A stretch of DNA of 64,000 nucleotides, from contig NZ_JAIBES010000139.1 of the NCBI RefSeq assembly GCF_019459305.1, forward strand, positions 1-64,000. The letters run 5' to 3'. A program made the position numbers and the translations under genes. Below are positions 38,446 through 50,615 of this stretch, one piece after another (positions within the stretch are counted from its first letter, which is position 1; every line of letters starts with the position of its first letter). The DNA is from Sphingopyxis sp. (GTDB taxonomy: Bacteria; Pseudomonadota; Alphaproteobacteria; Sphingomonadales; Sphingomonadaceae). The notes beneath the pieces were generated by a model. The model was not told the DNA's origin, did not search any database, and was given only the letters and a program-made list of their open reading frames with translations.

Positions 38446-40158
38446 ATGGATATGCAGGGTGGCGGATTTCCCGCCGGTGATTCGACCGCGGCGCAGCATG
38501 TTCGGCTCGCCGGTGGAGGCGTGGCCGCTTCGGTGGCACCGGTGATCAATCATCATCGCGACGATCTGATGATCGGCGAAGTGATCGATATTTCGGGTTC
38601 GGCCTCGCGCATCCTGCTTGATGCGGCGACGATCGGCAAATTGTCGGCGTCGACCGATGCCGCCGTCGCCATGGCCGGGCAGGTCGGGGCGCAGGTCAAG
38701 GTTCGCGTCGGCAATATCTGGCTGATCGCCAGCATTCGCGACCAGCAATTGCACGAGCGCGGCGAAGGGCTGATCATTGCGACGATCGACTTCCTGGGCG
38801 AAGGCGAAGAGGAAAAAATCACCGGCCGTATTTCGAATTTCCGCCGCGGCGTCACCCGCTATCCGATCCCGGGCAGCCAGGTTTTCGCGGCGACCAGCGC
38901 CGACCTGAAACAGATTTATGCTGCTGACGAGCGCGCGCATGTCGAAATTGGCACCGTCTATCCGACCAAGGATATTCGCGGTTCGCTGTATGTCGATGCG
39001 ATGCTCGGCAAGCATTTTGCGCTGCTCGGCTCGACCGGTACCGGCAAATCGACCAGCGCGGCGCTGATTCTGCACAAGATTTGCGAACTCGCGCCGCAGG
39101 GTCATATCGTGATGATCGATCCGCACGGCGAATATTCGGCGGCGTTCAAGGGCATCGGCGCGCTGTTCGACGTCGACAACCTCGCTATGCCCTATTGGCT
39201 GATGAACTTCGAGGAGCATTGCGAAGTGTTCGTCACCGCTGAAGGCCGCGACCGCCAGTCCGACTGCGACGTGCTGTCGCGCTGTCTGCTGCAGGCGCGG
39301 ACGAAGAACCGGCTGGCCGAAGGCATGACCAAGATCACGGTCGATTCGCCGATCCCCTATCTGCTGTCCGACCTGCTGAGCATCCTGACCAACGAGATGG
39401 GCAAGCTCGACAAGGCGACGTCGAGCGCGCCGTTCATGCGCATCAAGGGCAAGATCGAGGAAATGCGCGCCGATCCGCGCTATAATTTCATGTTTTCGGG
39501 CATGCTGGTCGCCGACACGATGGCGAACTTTCTCGGCAAGATCTTCCGTCTGCCTTCCGACGGGCGCCCGATTTCTATCATCGACGTGTCGGGGGTGCCC
39601 TCGGACATCACCGGGGTTGTCGTCGCGGTACTGTCGCGGCTGACGTTCGACTATGCGATCTGGTCGCGCGGCGAGCCGCAGCGCCCGATCCTGCTCGTCT
39701 GTGAAGAAGCTCACCGCTACATCCCGTCGAAAGACACGGGGCAGGGTCAGGCGGTCCGCAAGATCCTGGAACGGATCGCCAAGGAAGGCCGCAAATATGG
39801 CGTGTCGCTGGGGCTAATCACCCAGCGCCCCTCCGATCTGGCCGAAGGCGTGCTGTCGCAGTGCGGTACGATCATTTCGATGCGTCTGAACAATGAGCGC
39901 GACCAGCATTTCGTGAAAGCCGCGATGCCCGAAGGCGCGCGTGGTTTCATCGATTCGATCCCGGCGCTGCGCAACCGCGAATGTATCGTCTGCGGCGAAG
40001 GCGTGTCGATCCCGATCCGCGTCTATCTCGATACGCTGGAGGAAGACAAGCGGCCGGCTTCGAGCGATCCGCTGTTCTCGAAGCTGTGGCGCGAAACCGG
40101 CGGCGAGGCGGAGATTCTGGAGCGCGTGGTCAAGCGCTGGCGCAGCCAGGGGCGGTGA
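38446..40158 (+). CDS. HerA-like ATP-binding protein (DUF87/FtsK-HerA fold)
   Basis: Walker A GSTGTGKSTSAALIL; HIVMIDPHGEYSAAF; ILLVCEEAHRYIPS Walker B; LGLITQRPSDLAEGVLSQCGT. Confidence 0.88.
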   Translation: MDMQGGGFPAGDSTAAQHVRLAGGGVAASVAPVINHHRDDLMIGEVIDISGSASRILLDAATIGKLSASTDAAVAMAGQVGAQVKVRVGNIWLIASIRDQQLHERGEGLIIATIDFLGEGEEEKITGRISNFRRGVTRYPIPGSQVFAATSADLKQIYAADERAHVEIGTVYPTKDIRGSLYVDAMLGKHFALLGSTGTGKSTSAALILHKICELAPQGHIVMIDPHGEYSAAFKGIGALFDVDNLAMPYWLMNFEEHCEVFVTAEGRDRQSDCDVLSRCLLQARTKNRLAEGMTKITVDSPIPYLLSDLLSILTNEMGKLDKATSSAPFMRIKGKIEEMRADPRYNFMFSGMLVADTMANFLGKIFRLPSDGRPISIIDVSGVPSDITGVVVAVLSRLTFDYAIWSRGEPQRPILLVCEEAHRYIPSKDTGQGQAVRKILERIAKEGRKYGVSLGLITQRPSDLAEGVLSQCGTIISMRLNNERDQHFVKAAMPEGARGFIDSIPALRNRECIVCGEGVSIPIRVYLDTLEEDKRPASSDPLFSKLWRETGGEAEILERVVKRWRSQGR

Positions 40159-40165
40159 GATTTCT

Positions 40166-40192
40166 CTCCTCCCTGCAAGGGAGGGGAGAAAA
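40166..40192. terminator. hairpin between convergent genes
   Basis: TCTCTCCTCCCT-GCA-AGGGAGGGGAGA followed by AAAA. Confidence 0.5.
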
Positions 40193-40197
40193 TGGGG

Positions 40198-40587
40198 CTA
40201 TTTGGTCGCGGGCGGTTCCCACAGCTCGATCGGATTGCCTTCGGGGTCCTGGACGCGCGCGAACCGGCCGGTGGCGGGGTCGTTCCATCCTTCCTTGATG
40301 ATCACATCGTCGCCCGCAGCATAAAATGGGGCGAGCACAGCTTCGAGATCGTCGACGCGCAGGTTGATCATATATTGGCGGTCACCAGCGAAATAGTCGG
40401 TGTCGGCCTTGAACGGCGCGAACACCACCGGACCTGCGGCGACATTCCATGTCCATTCGTTGATCGGGCCGGTGTCGTCGGCGTTGCACCCGGCACCGAT
40501 GCCCAGCCGTTCCTTGTACCAGGCGTTGAGCGCGTCGGGATCGCGCGCCCGAAAAAACAGCCCGCCGATGCCTTTGACATGTCCCAT
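40198..40587 (-). CDS. VOC family protein
   Basis: IGGLFFRARDPDALNAWYKERLGIG; RVQDPEGNPIELWEP. Confidence 0.88.
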   Translation of the reverse strand: MGHVKGIGGLFFRARDPDALNAWYKERLGIGAGCNADDTGPINEWTWNVAAGPVVFAPFKADTDYFAGDRQYMINLRVDDLEAVLAPFYAAGDDVIIKEGWNDPATGRFARVQDPEGNPIELWEPPATK

Positions 40588-40630
40588 ATCCGCCTCCTTG
40601 CCGCGTGGCAGGCAGGCTAGCCCGATTGGC

Positions 40631-41764
40631 TCAGCGTTTCCACTCTCCGCTGCCGCGGAATTCTTCGCGGACCTGACCCGACTGGTTTAGCCGGGGGTCG
40701 GTGTAGGTCGGCGCCGGAATCGGGGCGGCTACGGGCGATGACATGACAGGAGCGGTCGGTGCCATGGTGCCAGGTAGCGGCGCGGCGGCGACATCGGGCA
40801 GCGGGGCGCCGACGCCGCCGAGCATCGGGGCCGGACCCGCAACGGGCGGCAGCCCCTGACCCTTCAGGATCGCGAGTTGCTGCGCCAGCGGCAGATAGGG
40901 TCCGGGGACTGGCTCGCGGCCGAGGTACGGGGCGCGGAAAGCGTCGGGCATGCCCCAGCGACCGCGCCAGCGGTGGAAGATATGCGCGCCGACGACATTG
41001 GTCATCACCAGGCTCTTGCCCCAGCGCGGCCAAATCGCCTGGGTGTGATAATGGGTCGCGAGGCCGACCTTGGGGAACACGAATCCGCCGAGAGCTGCCG
41101 AAGCGACCCGGCTGGCGCGCAGCCAGTTGGGCTTGCTCGGCGCCCGCGCCATCGCGCCGTCGCAGCTGAAGGTGAACTGGCAGACCCCGGCGCGCTGCGA
41201 CCCCTGAAACACGACGCCGCACACGGTGTTGGGGAAACTCGGGTGGCGGACGCGGTTGATGACCGTCTGCGCGACGCCGCGCATGCCGTCGTCAGTCTCC
41301 GACGCTGCCTCGTAGTAGATGGCCGACGTCAGGCAATAATGCGCGCGTTCGCGGTCGAGCGCGGTGACGCCGCGAAAGGCATAGGGTTTGGCGGGCGGCC
41401 CGACAAAGGCTTCGTCGCGCAGCAAGGCCGGGTCGGCGGGGGGCAGCGCCGTAGCGTCGCCAAAGCCGATGCTGGCCGGATCGGGCAGCGTCGGGTCGAT
41501 CTTGAGCGCTTCCTCATAATCCTCGGCATTCATGATCGCCCAGCGCGCGGGGTCAAAGGCGCGAAAATCGAGCGGCACCGAGACGCTGTAGGGGCCGAAC
41601 ACGGCGGGCGGGCGAAGCTGCCCGCTCGACAGCAGAAACGCCAGACACGCGACTGCCATCACCGCAACGATCGCCGCCCAAAAGGCACGCCCCGGCCCCG
41701 CCGGTTTTTCCGGCGCCGGGTCGCGCCAGGTCGAGCGGGCGGTCAGGTTGAGTTCGGGCTTCAT
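40631..41764 (-). CDS. cell wall hydrolase (SleB family)
   Basis: CLTSAIYYEAASETDDGMRGVAQTVINRVRHPSFPNTVCGVVFQGSQRAGVCQFTFSCDG. Confidence 0.88.
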   Translation of the reverse strand: MKPELNLTARSTWRDPAPEKPAGPGRAFWAAIVAVMAVACLAFLLSSGQLRPPAVFGPYSVSVPLDFRAFDPARWAIMNAEDYEEALKIDPTLPDPASIGFGDATALPPADPALLRDEAFVGPPAKPYAFRGVTALDRERAHYCLTSAIYYEAASETDDGMRGVAQTVINRVRHPSFPNTVCGVVFQGSQRAGVCQFTFSCDGAMARAPSKPNWLRASRVASAALGGFVFPKVGLATHYHTQAIWPRWGKSLVMTNVVGAHIFHRWRGRWGMPDAFRAPYLGREPVPGPYLPLAQQLAILKGQGLPPVAGPAPMLGGVGAPLPDVAAAPLPGTMAPTAPVMSSPVAAPIPAPTYTDPRLNQSGQVREEFRGSGEWKR

Positions 41765-41967
41765 CAATCGCCAAATTTCCATCGCCGCGCCCGCGCCGAT
41801 TCGCGCGATCGTGGTGCCAATCAGCCTTATACCGCAAACGCCAATAAAATGTTGCAATGTGCGCGCGCCGTGCCGCAGCGGCACGGGCAGGGCGGTGGGG
41901 ATTGACCCAGAAAGGCCAACGAGCGGCCGTTAGTGACCTGTTGATGCCGTTCGGGTAACGCCGCGCC

Positions 41968-42474
41968 ATGACCGACGTGGGATTTCCAACCTACCGCCGC
42001 AGCGCGCGCACCGATTGGCGCATGTGGTTGCTGCTGGTTTTTGGGCTGGTGTTTCTGCGGGTCGGATCGGTCGTCGATCCGGCCGACAATTGCAGCGAGG
42101 ACGGCCGCGAATGCGCGCCGTGGCTGGTGCCGCTGGCGCAGGGTCTCGGGGCGCTGGTCGCGCTGGGCGCGGGACTCAACATGCTTGCCAATCCGAACCG
42201 CGGCAGCTTCATCGATCCGGCTACGGGCGAGCTGGTGTGGTGGCAAGGGCGCATCGGACGCAGCGGCGGCGACGAAGGGCGCATCCATCCCTCACAAATC
42301 TGCAAAGTGCGCATCGTGCGGCAGGAGGATAGCGATGACGAAGTGCATCTTTACGATCTTGCTGGCGAGCGGTTGTTCTGGCTCGATCAGGAAGTGATTC
42401 CGTGGCCCTATGAGCGCTGGGCCGGACGGCTGAAGGCGCGCTGGCCGCATATCGTCGTCGAAAGTGTCTACTAA
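41968..42474 (+). CDS. hypothetical membrane protein
   Basis: 168 aa with two TM segments and soluble PH-like C-terminal part. Confidence 0.7.
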   Translation: MTDVGFPTYRRSARTDWRMWLLLVFGLVFLRVGSVVDPADNCSEDGRECAPWLVPLAQGLGALVALGAGLNMLANPNRGSFIDPATGELVWWQGRIGRSGGDEGRIHPSQICKVRIVRQEDSDDEVHLYDLAGERLFWLDQEVIPWPYERWAGRLKARWPHIVVESVY

Positions 42475-42674
42475 CCGATCTTGGGCGTCTCGGAATGCGG
42501 GGGGGCGGCGAAATATTGGCGCATGCCGCGCTTGGCGCGATACGCATCGATGCGCTGCGCATAATGGCCGGGCAGGTCGAAGCTGGCATGGCGGGCACTG
42601 GCGCCGCGGCCGCGCGGCTCGTTCGATGCCATCAAGGCCATCTGGTGATGGTAGAAAAGCTCGTTCATATCCAT
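42471..42674 (-). CDS. small conserved-looking hypothetical protein
   Basis: MDMNELFYHHQMALMASNEPRGRGASARHASFDLPGHYAQRIDAYRAKRGMRQYF; upstream of a hairpin. Confidence 0.55.
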   Translation of the reverse strand: MDMNELFYHHQMALMASNEPRGRGASARHASFDLPGHYAQRIDAYRAKRGMRQYFAAPPHSETPKIG

Positions 42675-42727
42675 CGGGCAGTCCCTTGGCGCTGGAGCGA
42701 GCTGGATGCCGAATGATCGGCGAATGG

Positions 42728-42760
42728 TCCGGCACGGCGCCCCAGGGACGCCGTGCCGGA
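42728..42760 (-). terminator. 12-bp perfect inverted repeat downstream of csp gene
   Basis: TCCGGCACGGCG-ccccaggga-CGCCGTGCCGGA. Confidence 0.65.
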
Positions 42761-42766
42761 GTTCAT

Positions 42767-42973
42767 TCATGCAGGCTGAAGATTGACAGCCGAGGTCTTG
42801 CCGCGCTGGTCGGTTTCCAGCTCGTAAGAAACGCGCTGTTCCTTGTTCAGCGTCGACATGCCGGCGCGCTCGACGGCAGTGATGTGGACGAAGCTGTCGC
42901 CCGAACCATCTTCATTGGCAATGAAACCATAGCCTTTGTCGCTGTTGAAGAATTTTACGGTGCCGATGGGCAT
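42767..42973 (-). CDS. cold shock protein (CspA family)
   Basis: MPIGTVKFFNSDKGYGFIANEDGSGDSFVHITAVERAGMSTLNKEQRVSYELETDQRGKTSAVNL. Confidence 0.93.
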   Translation of the reverse strand: MPIGTVKFFNSDKGYGFIANEDGSGDSFVHITAVERAGMSTLNKEQRVSYELETDQRGKTSAVNLQPA

Positions 42974-43096
42974 AAGATGTTTCCTTTCACGAAAACAGAT
43001 AATCAACCGGCAAAAGCGCCGGAGGAGCTGGTAGCGCGTGAAGGGAAGTCTCAGCCGTAGGCATCAAATTTCCGTCGCAGGCGACGTTAGCAATGG

Positions 43097-43126
43097 TAGA
43101 TTGCAACAAATTTGGCAAAAAGTCAA
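43097..43126 (-). promoter_or_regulatory. candidate csp promoter
   Basis: Minus strand TTGACT (-35) followed at 17-18 bp by CAATCT/AATCTA; AT-rich patch upstream of a ~125-nt leader. Confidence 0.35.
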
Positions 43127-43265
43127 GCTTTTGCGCAATTCATCCGACGGCGGGTGCGTCGGCTGTCGGGGCGAGAGCGACTTTAGGTGAGGCGCGGGAA
43201 CCTCGATGCGAACGCACTGTGTCGGCTCGACGAGGTAAGGATTCCGTGACCCAATGAGCGCCGGA

Positions 43266-43783
43266 CTATTGCTGGTCGTCTCCGACGGGAGATTGTGGTG
43301 CGCGCACGACGGGCGTCTGGCGGGGAGGGTGGATCTTGGCCGCGTCCTTTTCTCCGCAATCATTTTCGAGTTGCCCGTCGACCGGTTCGGCCATGATGTG
43401 AGCCCGGGTGGCTTCAAGTGCATCGGCAGGAATGGCCTTGCCGACGTCCTCTGCGGCCGTGCAGCGAAAGGTATAGACCACGCGCGCGCATCTGCGGCCC
43501 GACCCGCGCCGCGTTTCGAACCATTGAATGTCGCGGCGAACGGCGTAACGAAATCCCGTGCACAGCGACCCGGCCGCGGATTGCATACGCGCAAACTCCC
43601 AGCTTGAATCGCGCATCTGGGCCAGCGTGAAATAGCCGATGCTGGCAACATAGCCATTTGATCGGTCATCGCATGCCAATCGGCGGCCAGGTTGTAGGGC
43701 GGAGCAGGGAGCGGCGTGCAGGATGTGGCGAGCCACGTCGTGGCGCAGGTGCAGACGAGCGGGATAAGCCTATTCTGGCGCAT
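43266..43783 (-). pseudogene. small lipoprotein gene apparently split by a frameshift
   Basis: N-terminal frame MRQNRLIPLVCTCATTWLATSCTPLPAPPYNLAADWHAMTDQ; continues in another frame as NGYVASIGYFTLAQMRDSSWEFARMQSAAGSLCTGFRY... Confidence 0.45.
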
Positions 43784-43985
43784 GCCGGTTTCTGGGCGCT
43801 AATGGGTTAACAAAGCAGATGTGCGCCCACATCGTCCGTCGATCGGCATTCCCCCTTGCCGACTCACCCGGTGCGGCCTATATGCGGCCTACTTCTTGAC
43901 ATGGTTAGCCAGTTGGGACGTCGGGGCCGCGGGCCGCGGCGGCTATACCCACATGCTTGCCGGTCATCCGATTTGAAAGACTCAC

Positions 43986-44531
43986 TTGGCCGATCTTGAC
44001 GTCCTCAATGCGATCATCGCGCCCGAAGCCGAGGCGATGGGCCTGTCGCTCGTGCGCGTCGCCTTTTTTGGTGGTGAGAGCGATCCGACCTTGCAGGTGA
44101 TGGCCGAACGCCCCGAAACGCGCCAGCTGTCGATCGACGATTGCGCCGACCTGTCGCGCCGCATTTCGGTACAGCTCGACGCGCTGGAGGAAGCGGGCAA
44201 GGATCCGATCGAGCAGGCGTATCGACTGGAAGTATCGTCGCCGGGGATCGACCGGCCGCTGACCCGCCGCAGCGACTTCGCCGATTGGGCGGGGCATGAA
44301 GCGAAGGTCGCGCTCAAGGAAAAACTCAACGGCCGCCAGCGCTTTAACGGCCTCTTGGTCGGGATCGACGGCGATGTCGTCACGATTTTGGACAAGGAAG
44401 AGGCCCTGCATAAGCTGCCGTTCGACGCGATCGATACGGCGAAGCTGGTGCTCACCGACAAACTCATTGCTGCAACCGTCCCGCTTTCAGCCGAAGGCGC
44501 CGACGAACTGGAAGAAGAAGGACAGGACTGA
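43986..44531 (+). CDS. rimP: ribosome maturation factor RimP
   Basis: TTG start; YRLEVSSPGIDRPLTRRSDFADWAGHEAKVALKEKLNGRQRFNGLL; directly upstream of nusA. Confidence 0.9.
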   Translation: MADLDVLNAIIAPEAEAMGLSLVRVAFFGGESDPTLQVMAERPETRQLSIDDCADLSRRISVQLDALEEAGKDPIEQAYRLEVSSPGIDRPLTRRSDFADWAGHEAKVALKEKLNGRQRFNGLLVGIDGDVVTILDKEEALHKLPFDAIDTAKLVLTDKLIAATVPLSAEGADELEEEGQD

Positions 44532-46156
44532 TGGCCACTGCCATTTCTGCCAACCGCGCCGAACTGCTGGCGATTGCCAACAGCGTCGCCAGCGAGAAGA
44601 TGATCGACAAGACGATCGTCATCGAGGCGATCGAAGAAGCGATCCAGCGTGCGGCGCGCGCCCGTTACGGCGCCGAGAATGACATTCGCGCCAAGCTGGA
44701 CGTCCAGACCGGCGACCTGCGTCTGTGGCGCGTCGTCGAGGTCGTCGAGACCGTCGAGGATTATTTCAAGCAGGTCGATCTGGCCGCGGGCCAGAAATTG
44801 CAGAAAGACGCCCAGCTGGGCGACTTCATCGTCGATCCGCTGCCCGCCGTGGATCTGGGCCGCATCGACGCGCAGTCGGCGAAGCAGGTGATTTTCCAGA
44901 AAGTCCGCGAAGCCGACCGGGCGCGTCAGTTTGAAGAATTCAAGGACCGCTCGGGCGAGCTGATCACCGGTGTCGTCAAGTCGGTCGAATTCGGCCACAT
45001 CGTCGTCAACCTCGGCCGCGCCGAGGGCGTCATCCGCCGCGACCAGCAGATCCCGCGCGAACTGATGCGTGTCGGCGACCGCGTCCGCGCGCTGATCCTG
45101 TCGGTGCGCAGCGAAACGCGCGGGCCGCAGATTTTCCTTTCGCGCGCCCACCCCGACTTCATGAAGAAGCTGTTCGCGCAGGAAGTCCCCGAGATTTACG
45201 ACGGCATCATCGAGATCAAGGCGGCTGCCCGCGACCCGGGTTCGCGCGCCAAGATCGGTGTCATCAGCTATGACGGCAGCATCGACCCCGTCGGCGCCTG
45301 CGTCGGCATGAAGGGCAGCCGCGTACAGGCGGTTGTGCAGGAAATGCAGGGCGAAAAGATCGACATCATCCCCTGGTCCGAAGACACCGCGACCTTCGTG
45401 GTCAACGCGCTCCAGCCGGCAACGGTCCAGCGCGTCGTCATCGACGAAGATGACAGCCGCATCGAAGTCGTCGTTCCCGACGACCAGCTGTCGCTCGCCA
45501 TCGGTCGCCGCGGCCAGAATGTCCGTCTCGCCAGCCAGCTGACCGGCAGCCAGATCGACATCATGACCGAGGCTGACGCGAGCGAAAAGCGCCAGCGCGA
45601 ATTCGTTGAGCGCTCGACGATGTTCCAGGAAGAGCTGGACGTCGACGAAACGCTGGCACAGCTGCTGGTCGCTGAAGGCTTCACCGAACTCGAAGAAGTC
45701 GCCTATGTCGGCATCGAGGAACTCGCCGGGATCGAAGGATTCGACGAGGAACTGGCGCAGGAACTGCAAAGCCGCGCGCTCGAGGGGCTGGAGCGGCGCG
45801 AAGAAGCATCGCGCGCCGAACGCCGCGAACTGGGCGTCGAAGACGATCTGGCTGCGATCCCGCACCTGACCGAAGCGATGCTGGTCGTGCTGGGCAAGGC
45901 GGGCATCAAGACGCTCGACGACCTCGCCGATCTGGCGACCGACGAGTTGATCGCCAAGAAGCGCACCGACAACCGCCGCGGCCCGCCGCGCAGCGAGCGC
46001 GCCGAGGACAAGGGCGGCGTGCTGGGCGAATATGGCCTGAGCGAAGAGCAGGGCAACGAGATCATCATGGCGGCGCGCGCCCACTGGTTCGAGGACGAAC
46101 CGGCGGAAGACGCACCGCAAGCCGGGGAGGCCGCTGATGCGGACCCCGCACAATGA
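44531..46156 (+). CDS. nusA: transcription termination/antitermination factor NusA
   Basis: S1/KH domains: [62 protein letters not shown]. Confidence 0.95.
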   Translation: MATAISANRAELLAIANSVASEKMIDKTIVIEAIEEAIQRAARARYGAENDIRAKLDVQTGDLRLWRVVEVVETVEDYFKQVDLAAGQKLQKDAQLGDFIVDPLPAVDLGRIDAQSAKQVIFQKVREADRARQFEEFKDRSGELITGVVKSVEFGHIVVNLGRAEGVIRRDQQIPRELMRVGDRVRALILSVRSETRGPQIFLSRAHPDFMKKLFAQEVPEIYDGIIEIKAAARDPGSRAKIGVISYDGSIDPVGACVGMKGSRVQAVVQEMQGEKIDIIPWSEDTATFVVNALQPATVQRVVIDEDDSRIEVVVPDDQLSLAIGRRGQNVRLASQLTGSQIDIMTEADASEKRQREFVERSTMFQEELDVDETLAQLLVAEGFTELEEVAYVGIEELAGIEGFDEELAQELQSRALEGLERREEASRAERRELGVEDDLAAIPHLTEAMLVVLGKAGIKTLDDLADLATDELIAKKRTDNRRGPPRSERAEDKGGVLGEYGLSEEQGNEIIMAARAHWFEDEPAEDAPQAGEAADADPAQ

Positions 46157-46907
46157 TCAGCTAAGCGAACCAGACCGCGCTGGTCGGCGCGGCCAGCATG
46201 TGCCTGAACGGCGCTGCGTCATCACCGGCGAGGTTTCGCCGGCCGAAAGGCTTGTGCGCCTGGCGCTCAGCCCTGACGGCGATATCGCGCCCGACGTGCT
46301 CGGCAAAGCGCCGGGCCGCGGAGCGTGGATCGGCGTCGACCGCGCGACGCTTGAAGCGGCCCAAACGAAGGGCAAGCTGAAGAGCGGACTTGCGCGGGCG
46401 TTGCAGGACGGCAATTTTACCATCCCCGACGATCTGGGCGCGCGCATCGAAGCGCAGTTGGCGCGGGCGACGCTCGACCGGCTGGGGCTGGAATCGCGAT
46501 CGGGCACCTTGCTCAGCGGCAATGAAAAGATCGAAACCGCGGCGCGCAAGGGTCAGGTTCGCTTGCTCCTTCACGCCAGCGATGCGGGCGAGGACGGGCG
46601 CAAGAAACTGGCGCAGGCGTGGCGCGTCGGCGAAGATGCCGAAGGGTCGGGGCGCGAGGGACTGGTCTTGCCGGTGGACCGCAGCACCCTATCTATGGCA
46701 TTGGGCCGCGAGAATGCGGTGCATCTGGCGTTGACCGACGCCCGGGCCGCGGCGCGGGTGCTGGCGCATTTGAGCCGCTGGCAGTTTTTTACAGGATGGA
46801 GTAGGGACGCGGCCAACCGCGATTCCGACCCGCACGCCCCGCCGCTTGCTGGCGAGGACAAAATTGGGGCGGCGCCGACAGGCTCCGCCGCTTCGGACGC
46901 GTTTTGA
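46137..46907 (+). CDS. DUF448 (YlxR) family RNA-binding protein, with L7Ae-like C-terminal region
   Basis: ERRCVITGEVSPAERLVRLALSPDG...GRGAWIGVDRATLE; second region SGNEKIETAARKGQVRLLLHASDAGEDGRKKL. Confidence 0.87.
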   Translation: MRTPHNDQLSEPDRAGRRGQHVPERRCVITGEVSPAERLVRLALSPDGDIAPDVLGKAPGRGAWIGVDRATLEAAQTKGKLKSGLARALQDGNFTIPDDLGARIEAQLARATLDRLGLESRSGTLLSGNEKIETAARKGQVRLLLHASDAGEDGRKKLAQAWRVGEDAEGSGREGLVLPVDRSTLSMALGRENAVHLALTDARAAARVLAHLSRWQFFTGWSRDAANRDSDPHAPPLAGEDKIGAAPTGSAASDAF

Positions 46908-46924
46908 AGGAATGATGAGTTTCG

Positions 46925-49456
<2,532 letters not shown>

Positions 49457-49492
49457 CAGGCGTCCGCCCTGCGCGGATCAGGAGGCGTCGGC

Positions 49493-50050
49493 ATGGCTCG
49501 CTATGTGGCCTTATTCGGCAGCATCAATGTCGGCGGCAACCGACTGACGATGGCCGATCTGCGCGCGGCGTTCGAGGCCGAGGGGTTCGCCGATGTCGAG
49601 ACGGTGGTGGCTAGCGGCAATGTCATTTTCTCGCACCCGGCGCGGCCGACGCGCGGGCTGGAGGAAAAGCTGACGTTGATGGTCGATGACCGGTTTGACA
49701 TGCAGTGCGCGGCGCTTGTGCGCGATCGTGACGAGCTTGCCGCGGCGATTGCCGACAATCCGTTTGCGGGAGCCAATGAGGACAAATTCGTCCATACGAT
49801 GTTCCTCGACGGGCAGCCAACGCAGGCGCAGTTTGATGCGCTGGCGGCCGACAAATGGATCAAGCCGAACGAGCGCCTCGCGCTCGGCGACCGCGCGCTC
49901 TATATCGATTATGGCGACGGCGTGGCCGAGAGCAAATTGACCGCGCGCCTGATCGAGCGGCAGCTGGAGCATAAGGGTACGGCGCGCAACATGCGCTCGA
50001 TCGCGCGGATTGTCGCGAAGCTGGATGAATTGGAGAAGGGCGCGGCATGA
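49493..50050 (+). CDS. DUF1697 domain-containing protein
   Basis: [48 protein letters not shown]. Confidence 0.9.
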   Translation: MARYVALFGSINVGGNRLTMADLRAAFEAEGFADVETVVASGNVIFSHPARPTRGLEEKLTLMVDDRFDMQCAALVRDRDELAAAIADNPFAGANEDKFVHTMFLDGQPTQAQFDALAADKWIKPNERLALGDRALYIDYGDGVAESKLTARLIERQLEHKGTARNMRSIARIVAKLDELEKGAA

Positions 50051-50445
50051 AAGCGGCAGACACCAAAGGCCCCACGGTTCGCGCGCTGCGCGTCGGCGAA
50101 CAGGTGCGCCATATCCTGTCCGAAATCCTCGCGCGCGGCGACGTGCATGACGATCAGCTGACCAAGCACCCGGTGAGCGTCACCGAGGTTCGCATGTCGT
50201 CGGACCTGCGCCATGCGACGGTGTTCGTAAAGTCGCTGCTCGGCAAGGAAGAAGAAGCGGTGCTGAAGGCGCTGCGCACCAACACTGCCTGGCTGCAAAA
50301 GAGCGTCGCCGAACGGATGGCGATGAAATATGCCGCGAAGCTGAAATTCCTGTCGGATGAGAGCTTTGACGAGGCGAGCCATATCGAAAAACTGCTGCGC
50401 GATCCCAAGGTCGTGCGCGACCTGGCGGGCGGCGAGAGCGAGTAG
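50047..50445 (+). CDS. rbfA: 30S ribosome-binding factor RbfA
   Basis: [28 protein letters not shown]...[34 protein letters not shown]. Confidence 0.93.
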   Translation: MKAADTKGPTVRALRVGEQVRHILSEILARGDVHDDQLTKHPVSVTEVRMSSDLRHATVFVKSLLGKEEEAVLKALRTNTAWLQKSVAERMAMKYAAKLKFLSDESFDEASHIEKLLRDPKVVRDLAGGESE

Positions 50446-50547
50446 AGCGCCCAGTTTCAGAAATGATTGTGTAACCAAATAGGATATTTCGCCTAAAATC
50501 TTCGCGCCGATCTGGAACACTTGTCACATCATGAAGAATTGTGAGAC

Positions 50548-50590
50548 GGGCCGGAAGAGCCTTCCGTTTGGCGGAAGGCTGTTCCGGCCC
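50548..50590. other. long near-perfect hairpin
   Basis: GGGCCGGAA-G-AGCCTTCCG-tttgg-CGGAAGGCT-G-TTCCGGCCC (9 bp + G/G mismatch + 9 bp, 5-nt loop). Confidence 0.8.
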
Positions 50591-50615
50591 GACTGGCGTT
50601 TGGGGAGGGCGGTCC

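Noticed and set aside
43986-46153. 723-aa minus-strand ORF 43982-46153
   Set aside because: Antisense of rimP-nusA; high-GC third-position artefact.
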